Part shown: positions 1 to 8,500 of the stretch, one piece after another
Layout of the letters: every line of letters begins with the position of its first letter
Position numbering within the stretch: position 1 is the first letter of the stretch
Assembly (NCBI GenBank): GCA_964506645.1
Contig: CAZDML010000019.1
Coordinates: 1 to 23,042, forward strand
Length of the DNA stretch: 23,042 bases
Reading direction: 5' to 3'
From: CAZDML01 sp964506645
GTDB taxonomy: Bacteria; Elusimicrobiota; Elusimicrobia; 2-01-FULL-59-12
The notes under the pieces: model-generated
Seen by the model: the letters and a program-made list of their open reading frames with translations, nothing else
What the model was told of the DNA's origin: nothing
Database searches by the model: none
Translations under genes and position numbers: made by a program

Positions 1-35
1 CCATCGATTACATCAAAGCCCACATCAAGAAATAA
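1..35 (+). CDS. acpP: acyl carrier protein, C-terminal end only (partial)
   Basis: Only the last ten codons and the TAA stop are present, in the frame starting at base 3, reading IDYIKAHIKK. This resembles the final helix of bacterial acyl carrier protein, which usually ends in a V/I-x-YI-x-x-H pattern. The position directly before fabF is the classic acpP-fabF order of fatty acid synthesis clusters. ACP carries the growing acyl chain on a phosphopantetheine arm; the modified serine would lie upstream of the window. The call rests on a very short peptide plus gene order. Confidence 0.65.
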   Translation, partial: IDYIKAHIKK

Positions 36-68
36 GCTTCTCTTCCCGTTCACCGTTTGTTGTGGGCG

Positions 69-100
69 CACCCGCCAGACGTCTGGCGGGTGTTGTTTTA
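69..100 (+). terminator. perfect 24-bp palindrome with T-rich tail, between acpP and fabF
   Basis: Bases 69-92 form a perfect inverted repeat with arm CACCCGCCAGAC, very GC-rich, followed by TTGTTTTA. It begins 34 bases after the ACP stop and ends about 34 bases before the fabF start. It looks like an intrinsic terminator or partial attenuator. As no separate fabF promoter is obvious, partial read-through is a reasonable inference. Confidence 0.6.
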
Positions 101-125
101 CTTCCTTGAACGGAAATCCAAATTG

Positions 126-1370
126 ATGAAAAAACGAATCGTTATTACAGGCGTAGGAGCCGTCACTCCTATCGGTATTGGCAAAGACGCTTTCTGGGAT
201 GGGCTCAAGAATGGCCGTTCCGGGGCAGGGCTCGTATCGTTTTTTGATACAACCACATACCCTTCTAAAATCGACGCCGAAGTGAAAGGCTTTGAGCCGG
301 AACTCTACATAGACAAGAAGAGCATCCGGCGCATGGACCGCTTTACGCAGTTTTCCTGTGCCGCCGCTAGCATGGCAATCAAGGATTCCGGTCTCGATAC
401 GGCCGCCAACATCGATAAAGACCGTGTCGGCGTTATCGTAGGTTCCGGTATCGGTGGGCTTTCCACTATTGAGGAAGAACATGATGTTCTCAAATCGCGC
501 GGCGCCAGCCGTGTCAGTCCGTTCCTGATTCCCAAACTCATTTCCAATATCGCACCGGGTGAAATTGCCATACGCTGGGGATTTACGGGGCCCAACTATG
601 CCGTCTCGAGCGCGTGCGCAACTTCCAATCATGCCATTGGCGATGCCCTTCGCCTGCTGCGCTACGGGGATGCGGATGTGATCGTGGCCGGCGGCTCTGA
701 AGCGGCCATTACGCCGCTCGGATACGCAGGGTTCTGTTCCGCTCGTACGCTATCCACCCGCAATGACGAGCCGCAAAAGGCATCGCGTCCGTTTGATAAA
801 GACCGTGACGGCTTTGTCATGGGCGAAGGGGCGGGCATTGTTGTTCTTGAGACCCTCGAACATGCGCAGGCTCGCGGGGCACGCATTTACGCGGAGCTCG
901 CAGGCTACGGTGCCACGGATGATGCCTACCACATTACGGCCCCGAATCCGGAAGGCACATCTGCAGTGAAAGCCATGCAGCGCGCCCTCAAGGATGCCGA
1001 TTTAAAGCCGGAAGACATCCAGTATGTCAACGCACACGGAACATCCACCAATCTCAATGACAAAACCGAAACCAAAGCGCTTCATCTGGTTTTCGGTGAC
1101 CATGCGAAAAAACTAGCGATCTCTTCCACCAAATCCATGACGGGACATCTTCTCGGTGCCGCCGGTGTGGTCGAACTTATTGCGACCGTTTTGTGTATTC
1201 AGAATAAGACCGTACATCCGACGATTAATTACACGACGCCGGATCCGGAGTGTGATCTGGATTATGTGCCGAATACGGCACGTCCGCTGGATATTCGCTG
1301 TGCTCTTTCAAATTCTCTCGGGTTTGGCGGTCACAATGCAGTGCTCGTAGTCAAACGTTATGCCGCGTAA
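126..1370 (+). CDS. fabF: beta-ketoacyl-ACP synthase II (KAS II)
   Basis: This 414-residue enzyme performs the elongating Claisen condensation of malonyl-ACP with acyl-ACP in cytosolic type II fatty acid synthesis. It is full length for the family. The thiolase-fold Cys-His-His triad is visible: Cys164 in SACATS, His304 in NAHGTST and His341 in KSMTGHLLGA. The glycine-rich C-terminus (SLGFGGHN) is also typical. The start at 126 (MKKRIVITG) is chosen because it matches the family N-terminus and follows a weak GGAAA site. A longer frame opening at 57 would be translated through the hairpin and is unlikely. The preceding gene is an ACP, and the end overlaps rnc by 11 bases. Confidence 0.96.
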   Translation: MKKRIVITGVGAVTPIGIGKDAFWDGLKNGRSGAGLVSFFDTTTYPSKIDAEVKGFEPELYIDKKSIRRMDRFTQFSCAAASMAIKDSGLDTAANIDKDRVGVIVGSGIGGLSTIEEEHDVLKSRGASRVSPFLIPKLISNIAPGEIAIRWGFTGPNYAVSSACATSNHAIGDALRLLRYGDADVIVAGGSEAAITPLGYAGFCSARTLSTRNDEPQKASRPFDKDRDGFVMGEGAGIVVLETLEHAQARGARIYAELAGYGATDDAYHITAPNPEGTSAVKAMQRALKDADLKPEDIQYVNAHGTSTNLNDKTETKALHLVFGDHAKKLAISSTKSMTGHLLGAAGVVELIATVLCIQNKTVHPTINYTTPDPECDLDYVPNTARPLDIRCALSNSLGFGGHNAVLVVKRYAA

Positions 1371-2070
1371 CACGGCTCAGACGACGACCACCCCTGCACC
1401 GCTCTCCAAACTCGAACGCACCCTCGGCCTTCGTTTCAAAAACAAAGCCCTGCTTGAAGAAGCCTTGACGCATAAATCATTTTCGATGGAACGCGGCAGT
1501 GATACAATCCCTTTTAACGAGCGCCTGGAGTTCCTGGGTGACAGCGTCCTGTCCACCGCCGTTGCGCATTATCTCTTTGAGCGCTATCCCGATGCCAATG
1601 AGGGGAAACTCTCGCAGCTGAAGTCGATGCTGGTCTCACGCCCCAGCCTGACAGTATGGGGTCGTGAAATTGGGCTTGGACAGTTTCTCCGCTTGAGTGA
1701 AGGCGAAGCCGCCACCGGTGGCCGCGACCGCGACTCGATCGTGGGCAATGCCATGGAAGCCGTGCTCGGTGCGATGTATCTTGAAGGCGGTTTTGAGCCG
1801 GCACAAAAATTTATCAATAAGTTGCTCGCCAAACGCAAACGACTGGTGACTAGCGATCATAAGAGCCGGCTCCAGGAATGGGCCCAAAAGAAGTACAAGG
1901 TTCCACCGGACTACGTTGTTAAAAACAGTTTTGGACCCGATCACGCAAAGACATTCGAAATTGAAGTCTCTATTGGATCGGATGTCTTAGGTTCAGGCAG
2001 TGGGAAATCGAAAAAAGAAGCCGAGCAGGCAGCCGCCCGGGATGCCTTGAAGAAGATCAAGGAGACCTAA
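1360..2070 (+). CDS. rnc: ribonuclease III
   Basis: This 236-residue protein cleaves double-stranded RNA in rRNA and mRNA processing. The family signature NERLEFLGDS lies at residues 53-62, giving metal-binding Glu54, Glu57 and Asp61. Glu81 and Glu133 match the other conserved acidic positions. The position equivalent to E. coli Asp114 is Asn130 (GNAMEAVLGA), a variation also seen in other bacterial RNases III. A double-stranded RNA-binding domain fills roughly residues 167-233, ending in the basic GKSKKEAEQAAA helix. The first 15 or so residues are a Thr/Pro-rich extension. The start lies inside the end of fabF with no clear Shine-Dalgarno site, suggesting translational coupling. The fabF-rnc order is common in bacteria. 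Confidence 0.96.
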   Translation: MPRNTAQTTTTPAPLSKLERTLGLRFKNKALLEEALTHKSFSMERGSDTIPFNERLEFLGDSVLSTAVAHYLFERYPDANEGKLSQLKSMLVSRPSLTVWGREIGLGQFLRLSEGEAATGGRDRDSIVGNAMEAVLGAMYLEGGFEPAQKFINKLLAKRKRLVTSDHKSRLQEWAQKKYKVPPDYVVKNSFGPDHAKTFEIEVSIGSDVLGSGSGKSKKEAEQAAARDALKKIKET

Positions 2071-2071
2071 C

Positions 2072-3235
2072 ATGTACGAACTGACCGAAGAACAACAGGC
2101 AATCGTCGAGACAGCTCGCGAAATTGCCCAGAAAAAAATTAAAAAAGTTCGCGAACACTACGACAAGACCGAGGAATACCCCTGGGAAATTGTTGAAGAA
2201 CTTCGTAAAGCGGACCTCTTCGGCGTTTATATTCCACAAGAGTATGGGGGCTTAGGCGGCGGCGTTTTTGAACTGTCTCTTGTCGTGGAAGAACTTTCCA
2301 AAGCCTGCGGCGGAATCGCCCTCGTTGTTGCGGGCACGGCCCTCGGCACCATTCCCATATTGCTCTATGGGAACGAAGAACAAAAGAAGAAATATCTTCC
2401 GGATATCGCTTCCGGTAAACGCTTAGCGGCATTCACCATTACTGAACCGGAAGCCGGCTCGGATGCCACAGCGGCTAAAGCAACGGCCGTGGAAGACGGC
2501 GACAATTACATTTTAAACGGCACCAAGGTGTACTGTACGAACGGAAAAGCCGCTGAGATCTACTCGCTCTTTTTCAACACCGACCCGGCCCGCGGCGCAC
2601 GCGGCGTCTCATGCTTCATTGTGGAAAAAGACACCCCGGGATTTGAGTTCGGTCGCAAAGAAGAAAAGATGGGCATCCGTGCCTCGCCGACCTATCAGTT
2701 GAATTTTGACAACTGCAAAGTTCCGAAAGCCAACCTCCTCGGCAAGCGTGGCGGGGGACTACTCGTCGCACAGTCGACCTTTGATGTTTCTCGTCCTGGC
2801 GTCGCCGCTCAGGCGCTGGGGATTGCCCAGGGCGCGCTTGATGAAGCCTTTAACTATGCCCGTAACCGCCGACAGTTTGGCCAAGCGGTCATCAGCTTCC
2901 AGGCCATGCAGCATAAACTCGCCAACATGGCGATGGAAATTGAAGCGTCTCGGGCGCTCCTCTATACAGTGGCCCGCGCCATTCAGAAGGGCGGCAAGAA
3001 GCGCTACACCAAAGAATCGGCCATGGTGAAGTGCTACTGCTCGGATGTGGCCATGCGCGTCACCGTCGAAGCCGTGCAGATGTGCGGCGGAATCGGCTAC
3101 ATGCGCGACTTCCCCGTCGAGAAGTATATGCGCGATGCAAAGATTACTCAGATCTACGAAGGCACCAACGAAATTCAACGCAACGAAATTGCCATGGCCA
3201 TGATTAAAGAAGCGGCGCAGCAAGGACGCGGCTAA
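2072..3235 (+). CDS. acyl-CoA dehydrogenase (short-chain/butyryl-CoA dehydrogenase type)
   Basis: This 387-residue flavoprotein has the standard three-part acyl-CoA dehydrogenase fold. The substrate and FAD signature FTITEPEAGSD sits at residues 121-131. The likely catalytic base is Glu363 in IYEGTNEIQR, the position used by short-chain enzymes. The family catalyses alpha,beta-dehydrogenation of acyl-CoA, or the reverse enoyl-CoA reduction, with electrons exchanged through ETF. An AAGGAG site inside the end of rnc sets the start one base after its stop. The two ETF subunits follow at once, as in clostridial bcd-etfBA and Acetobacterium carCDE operons, though hydratase, thiolase and other beta-oxidation partners are absent here. 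The acyl-CoA substrate cannot be assigned from sequence alone. Confidence 0.93.
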   Translation: MYELTEEQQAIVETAREIAQKKIKKVREHYDKTEEYPWEIVEELRKADLFGVYIPQEYGGLGGGVFELSLVVEELSKACGGIALVVAGTALGTIPILLYGNEEQKKKYLPDIASGKRLAAFTITEPEAGSDATAAKATAVEDGDNYILNGTKVYCTNGKAAEIYSLFFNTDPARGARGVSCFIVEKDTPGFEFGRKEEKMGIRASPTYQLNFDNCKVPKANLLGKRGGGLLVAQSTFDVSRPGVAAQALGIAQGALDEAFNYARNRRQFGQAVISFQAMQHKLANMAMEIEASRALLYTVARAIQKGGKKRYTKESAMVKCYCSDVAMRVTVEAVQMCGGIGYMRDFPVEKYMRDAKITQIYEGTNEIQRNEIAMAMIKEAAQQGRG

Positions 3236-3256
3236 GAAAGAAAAGGAAAGACGTTC

Positions 3257-4060
3257 ATGCACATTATTGTCTGTATCAAACAAACACCCGCCACTGCGAA
3301 TATTCAGATCGATCCCAAAACAGGCACGCTCAAGCGTGAGGGCATGGCCGCGGCCATTAATCCATTCGACGAATATGCCATCGAAGAGGCCGTCCGTATT
3401 AAGGAAAAACTTCCCGGATCAACTGTCTCTGTCGTCACCATGGGTCCTCCGCAAGCCGAGGATGCGCTGCGCGATGCGATTGCCCGCGGTTGTGATGATG
3501 CCTTTCACGTGACCGACCGCGCGTTTGCCGGCGCCGACACCTGGGCGACCTCCTATACGCTTCAGATGGCGATTCGCAAAATTGCCCAAACGAAAAAACC
3601 TTTTGACCTTATCATCTGCGGTAAACAAACCAATGATGGCGACACCGGCCACGTCGGCCCGGGTATAGCCGCTTGGCTCGAAGTTCCAAACGCTGCCTAC
3701 ATCGGCAAAGTGGAAGAAGTCAAAGAAGGCTCGATTAAAGTCCGACGCATGATGGAAGATGGTTACGACGTGGTAGAAATGCCGACTCCCTGCTTAATTT
3801 CTGTCGTCAAAGAAATCAATGAGCCCCGCGTGGCCTCTCTGAAGGGAAAACTTGCTGCCAAGAAAGCGGAAATCCCCAAGTGGAATGCCGAAGCCATTGG
3901 CGCTGACAAGTCCAAGATTGGTCTGGGCGGCTCACCCACGATCGTCTCTAAAAGCTTCAACCCGCCCCCGCGCAAAGGCGGCGTCCGGATTGAAGGCGCG
4001 ACCGCTGAAGAGAAAGCGAAGAATCTCGTCTCCAAACTCAAAGAACTTAAACTGATTTAA
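3257..4060 (+). CDS. etfB: electron transfer flavoprotein beta subunit
   Basis: This 267-residue protein is the smaller ETF subunit and pairs with the next gene product to carry electrons to or from the acyl-CoA dehydrogenase encoded upstream. The N-terminus MHIIVCIKQ and the INPFDEYAIEEAVRIKE segment (residues 34-50) are typical. Residues 122-135 read GKQTNDGDTGHVGP. The GDT-x-x-VGP form is what I know from clostridial and other bifurcating EtfB, where the site holds FAD, whereas non-bifurcating ETF has a DDDC-type motif and binds AMP. A clear AAAGGAAAG ribosome site precedes the ATG. Confidence 0.94.
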   Translation: MHIIVCIKQTPATANIQIDPKTGTLKREGMAAAINPFDEYAIEEAVRIKEKLPGSTVSVVTMGPPQAEDALRDAIARGCDDAFHVTDRAFAGADTWATSYTLQMAIRKIAQTKKPFDLIICGKQTNDGDTGHVGPGIAAWLEVPNAAYIGKVEEVKEGSIKVRRMMEDGYDVVEMPTPCLISVVKEINEPRVASLKGKLAAKKAEIPKWNAEAIGADKSKIGLGGSPTIVSKSFNPPPRKGGVRIEGATAEEKAKNLVSKLKELKLI

Positions 4061-4069
4061 GGATTTATC

Positions 4070-5356
4070 ATGCCCAATCGCATCTACGTTAAACAAGAAC
4101 GCTGCACCGGCTGTACGGCCTGTGCGAAAGTCTGTCCTGTCACCTGCATCGACATGATTCCGCGACCCGCTGAAGACAAAGCCAAGGGCGTCAAATGGCC
4201 GAAGCTTGCCGTGATCGATGAAGTGAAATGTATTTTCTGCGGCGCTTGCGTCGATACCTGTAACAACTTGGGAGATAAGGCAAAGAAGACCGATGTGTTC
4301 CATGCCATCGTCATGGAAAAAGAAAAAGTCGAGTCGACTGGCCCCGCGATTGACCCCGCGCTCTACAAGGGCGTTTGGTGTTATGCCGAAATGCGTCATG
4401 GGCAACTCCAGCCGACCATCTATGAACTCTTAAGCGTTGGCCGACAGCTCGCCGGTTCCTTGAACGAAGAATTGAGCGCCGTACTTATCGGCAGCAATGT
4501 ATCTCAACACGCCCAGGACCTCATCGACCATGGCGCAGACAAGGTCTACGTCATCGATAATCCGGCTTTCGTCAATTTTGTGGATGAAGCCTATACCAAC
4601 GCATTAACCGAGCTCATCAAGCAGGAAAAACCCAACAAGCTTTTAATGCCCGCCTCGACCATCGGCCGTTCGTTCGGCTCGCGCGTCGCGATTGCGGCCA
4701 ATACGGGAATCACCGCGGATGCGACGGAACTTTCCATCGATCCAAAGACCCGCATGCTCAATGCCACCCGTCCTTCCTTCGGGGGCAACCTGATGGCAAC
4801 CATTCTCTGCGAAAAGCATCGCCCAGAAATGGCGACCGTCCGCCCCATGTCATTCCCTCGCGCTCCCAAACAAGCGGGTCGCCAAGGAAAAATTGTCACG
4901 GTCGCAATCGATCCATCCAAATGGAATGTCAAAACAAAATTTGTTGAGTATGTCCCTGAAAAAAGTGAAGTTCAGGACATTACGTCCGCCGAATGCATTG
5001 TGGCCGGTGGCCGTGGGCTCGGAAAAGCAGAAGGCTTCAAAGCGATTGAAGAACTCGCAAAGCTTCTCGGAGGCGCCGTAGGCGCAAGCCGCGCCGTTGT
5101 TGATGCCGGATGGATTGCCTATCGTCATCAAGTCGGTCTCACTGGCAGAACCGTACGCCCAAAACTCTATATCGCCGCAGGTATTTCCGGCGCAATCCAG
5201 CACCTGGCTGGAATGAGCTCTTCGGAGTTCATTATCGCTATCAACAAGGATCCTCAAGCTCCCATGATGCAGTTGGCGAACCTCTCGATTGAAGGAGATG
5301 TCAACGAAATCATGCCGCTCGTCATTGCCGAGATCAAAAAAGCCAAGGGCCTCTAG
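4070..5356 (+). CDS. etfA: electron transfer flavoprotein alpha subunit with N-terminal ferredoxin domain
   Basis: This 428-residue protein is about 90-100 residues longer than ordinary EtfA because of an N-terminal two-cluster ferredoxin domain. Cysteines 12, 15, 18, 22 and 54, 57, 60, 64 give two complete C-x2-C-x2-C-x3-C motifs, enough for two [4Fe-4S] clusters. The ETF alpha/beta domain follows, with the C-terminal FAD-binding segment near residues 355-398 (QVGLTGRTVRP, then GISGAIQHLAGMSSS). Fd-EtfA fusions are known from caffeyl-CoA reductase (CarE) of Acetobacterium and related anaerobes. An AAGGA site lies just upstream, nine bases after etfB, and a hairpin follows the stop. A role in ferredoxin-linked electron bifurcation or confurcation is inferred. 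Confidence 0.94.
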   Translation: MPNRIYVKQERCTGCTACAKVCPVTCIDMIPRPAEDKAKGVKWPKLAVIDEVKCIFCGACVDTCNNLGDKAKKTDVFHAIVMEKEKVESTGPAIDPALYKGVWCYAEMRHGQLQPTIYELLSVGRQLAGSLNEELSAVLIGSNVSQHAQDLIDHGADKVYVIDNPAFVNFVDEAYTNALTELIKQEKPNKLLMPASTIGRSFGSRVAIAANTGITADATELSIDPKTRMLNATRPSFGGNLMATILCEKHRPEMATVRPMSFPRAPKQAGRQGKIVTVAIDPSKWNVKTKFVEYVPEKSEVQDITSAECIVAGGRGLGKAEGFKAIEELAKLLGGAVGASRAVVDAGWIAYRHQVGLTGRTVRPKLYIAAGISGAIQHLAGMSSSEFIIAINKDPQAPMMQLANLSIEGDVNEIMPLVIAEIKKAKGL

Positions 5357-5415
5357 CCTCAGGTTTTTAGACAGGCCTGTCCAGACCCCCAGATATAGCG
5401 CAATCTCACCTTTTA

Positions 5416-5440
5416 GGCACTACCCATAGTGCCGTTTCTT
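5416..5440 (+). terminator. hairpin after etfA, likely weak intrinsic terminator
   Basis: A perfect 7-bp stem GGCACTA/TAGTGCC with loop CCCA (5416-5433) is followed by GTTTCTT. It sits in the 155-base gap between etfA and smc, the natural place for the end of the fabF-etfA unit. The stem is short and the T-run is interrupted, so termination may be partial. Confidence 0.45.
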
Positions 5441-5467
5441 GCATCTTGTATCGATAATTAGTATTCT
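5439..5467 (+). promoter_or_regulatory. possible sigma-70 promoter for smc
   Basis: TTGCAT (5439-5444) and TATTCT (5462-5467) are separated by 17 bases, the ideal spacing, but match the consensus at only 3 and 4 of 6 positions. The location after a hairpin and 45 bases before the smc start is sensible. The rest of this gap shows only a 12-bp palindrome at 5370-5381 of no clear role. Confidence 0.3.
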
Positions 5468-5496
5468 TTCCCAGATCTGCAGTGATCTTGGGTTTT

Positions 5497-5504
5497 AGGG
5501 GAGG
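5497..5504 (+). promoter_or_regulatory. smc: Shine-Dalgarno site that fixes the smc start
   Basis: AGGGGAGG lies seven bases before the GTG at 5512. It supports that GTG over the in-frame GTG at 5482, which would add ten residues unlike any SMC N-terminus. Confidence 0.7.
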
Positions 5505-5511
5505 TTCCCAC

Positions 5512-8500
5512 GTGCGATTGAAGCGCTTAGAGATGGTTGGTTTCAAATCCTTCGCGGATAAAACCCGCGTGGAGTTCGAACCTGGCGTTACCGCAGTCAT
5601 CGGCCCCAACGGCTGTGGAAAATCCAACATTTCCGATTCTATCCGCTGGGCGCTTGGTGAAATGTCTGCCAAAAGTCTCCGCAGCCAGCAGATGATGGAC
5701 GTCATTTTTAACGGCACGGCCAATCGCCCCGCCCAGGGTATGTCCGAAGTGGCCCTCACCTTTGATAACAGCAGTCACCAGCTTCCTATCGATTACACCG
5801 AAGTTACCGTTGCTCGCCGTTTGTTCCGTTCCGGCGAATCCGAATACTACATCAACAAAACCCAGTGCCGCTTGAAAGACATCCGCGACCTTTTCCTAGA
5901 CACCGGAGTCGGCAATGATGGCTATTACGTCATGGCGCAGGGAAAAATCGAATTTATTTTGTCCGCCAAACCCGAAGACCGCCGAGAACTCTTCGAAGAA
6001 GCAGCCGGTGTTGCCAAGTACAAAGCACGACGAGAAGAAGCTATCCGGCGTTTGAACAAAGTGGAGCAGGATATGCTTCGCTTGAACGACTCCCTGGCCA
6101 TCTACAAACAACAGATGGACAATCTCGATGCCGCCGTGCGTAAAGCGAAGCAGCATCAGAAAATTCAGGAAGAACTGCGCACCATGGAAATTGCGACGCT
6201 TCTACATTCCATCGTGAACACACAAACGCAGTGGACGACCCTGCACAGCCAGCACGAAGAAACGGCCAACACCCTCTCCCAGCTCAAGCAGGCTCTCCTA
6301 GAGCGAGAATCCCAGGTCACCGAAAACCGCAGCAAGGCCGAATCGATGGAACAGGACGTTCTTGACCTCCAACGCAAAGTGGCCCAAGTTGAAAGCGAAT
6401 GGGCCAAAGCCGAAACAGAAAAGAACGCGGCTATAGAGCGCGAAGCCGAGATCAAAGTCCTTCAGGTCCGCTTCCAGGAAGAGGTCTCTCAGCTTCAGAA
6501 AAATTTAACTGAGGGAACAGCCAAACAGGCCGATCTCACTCAAGAAGTTGAAACACTGAAAGCGGTATTCCGTGAAAAGAACGATGCCTACAAGGCCGAA
6601 GATGAAAAAGGTCAGACCGAACTTCACGAAGCACAGACGCTACAGCGTTCTCTGGAAACCACCAAATCACGGCTTTTAGAACTGGTTCGGCTGATCAGCC
6701 ATCATCGTAATGAAACCGTTCGCCTCACATCGCTCTCCGTTCGGCATGAAGAAGCCGCCAAATCCAAGAAACGCGAACTGGAAAAAGTTCAGCAGAAGCG
6801 CCAAACTCTTGAGGAGCAGATCCGTTCCCAGGAAACCACCACAGCTCAAAGTCGTGAACAATTGGCCGGCCTCGAATCACGTCATGGCGCTATTGAGGAA
6901 CAGCAAACCCGAAATACAGACAAACTCCAGGAAGTTGACTCTGCCATTCAATCCGCCCGCGAACGTATTGCTCGCCTGGAAGCTGAAAAAGTGTCTCTCG
7001 AACGCTGGCTGAGTCAGGATCCTGTCGCCCTGGCGAGCCACTTCATCCGCCAGCAGAATCTACCCGGCATTCATGGGCCGATTTCTTCCATCTTTAAAAC
7101 CTCCGAACCTTATCAGCGACTGCTTGATCGTGCCCTGGGTGACCGCGCCCATTTCTTCATTGCGGACACCTTGAATGACGCGCAAGCGGCCATCCGGACA
7201 CTGTCCGATGAGCGACAAGGATGGGCCACCTTTATCGTTTTGGATCGACTGACCCAAAGTGAACAACATGCGGCCTCCGATACAGGGGAAACGCGTTCCT
7301 TAGCCGACGTGGTGGAATGCGATGCCCGCTTTGCGCCGGTGCTCCAATATCTCATTGGCCGAACGTTCTATGTGGGAGCGACTCTCTTTGAAGAAAGTGT
7401 ACTGCGGGGTGGGGCCGACCCGATTGGGGAAAGCTTCCAGGCAACCCCGACGGATCTGATTCGCCTGAACCAAGAACTGAGCTCTTTAACAGAAACGCTC
7501 AATGCTCTCAACACAACCAAAGGTGAGCTCAAGACATTATTAGCAGATCTTCAAACCCAAAAATCCAGTTTTATTAAAGAACACCAGGAAGCCAAGGTCG
7601 CCGTTCAGGTGCAGGAAGAAAATCTTCAGCGCATTCGCGAAGACTACAAACTGACAGAAACGGAAGAACGTGTGCTTCAGCATGAAGAAAGCGAATCTCT
7701 TCAGGCCATCACACAGGCCCAGGCCACTTTAGAAAAAGAAGGAGCCCTTCTAGCGACCCTGGAAAGTGAACATCAGGGACTTCAAGAGACAACCCATTCC
7801 CAGGACTCCGCGCTCCTCGAACTCCGTCAGACGATTCAAGTGCATCAGGCTCACATTTCCCAACTCCGCCTGGATGCCGAAACCACGCGCGAACGTTACA
7901 CCGGTCGCGAACGTGACCTCGAGAACACCCATCGCGAGATGGAATCTCTCACTCAACGTATTACACAAAACCAAAAGGATTTCAGCGATAACCAAGAGCG
8001 TCTCACACAACTCGCAGCGCTTCAAACTGAAAAAACCGGCCTTCTGGAAACTCTCCAGGTTGCCCGCGATAGCCAAAACAGCCAGCTCAACGACCTCTTA
8101 CGCCAGCGCCAAGATGTCCAAGAGCGCTTACATCGCGAAGAGCGCGAGTTGGCAGAGCAACGCGACGCCCTGTCCCAAGCGCAGACCCGCGCACAAGAAG
8201 CTGAATTCCAAGCCCGTACCCTGGAACAGGAGAAAACCCGCCTCGAACAAACCCTTCAGGACACCTATCAGCTGTCCGTGGAAGAGGCTCAATCACACTA
8301 TGCAGAAGTTCAACCCAACGGAGAAGAGCTCGCGCGCCTGCGCCGCCGCATGGAAAGTCTGGGAGCCGTTAACCTGGCCGCCCCTGAAGAACATGCCCAG
8401 TTGGAAGAACGCTACCACTTCCTCTTAACCCAGCAGCAAGATCTCCTCAAAGCCAAAGATGATCTGCATCAGGCCATCTCCAAAATTAACGCGACGACGC

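Noticed and set aside
57..125. 23-residue N-terminal extension of FabF
   Set aside because: It would be translated through the perfect hairpin and matches no family N-terminus; the ATG at 126 gives the normal MKKRIVITG start.
2147..2157. GTTCGCGAAC palindrome near the start of the acyl-CoA dehydrogenase gene
   Set aside because: It lies in conserved coding sequence and no second copy or regulator gene is nearby.
2759..3283. 174-codon open frame on the minus strand opposite the acyl-CoA dehydrogenase
   Set aside because: It lies wholly antisense to a clearly conserved gene and its His/Ala/Leu-rich translation resembles nothing; it is a composition artefact.
3932..4405. 157-codon minus-strand frame opposite etfB/etfA
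   Set aside because: It is antisense to the well-supported ETF genes and includes the reverse complement of the ferredoxin motif; no start signal or homology.
5370..5381. 12-bp palindrome GACAGGCCTGTC after etfA
   Set aside because: Short, with no T-run on either strand in the right place and no second copy seen; could be chance.
7766..8428. 220-codon + strand frame inside smc
   Set aside because: It is out of frame within the SMC coiled coil, is Pro/Lys/Ser-rich and has no recognisable domain.
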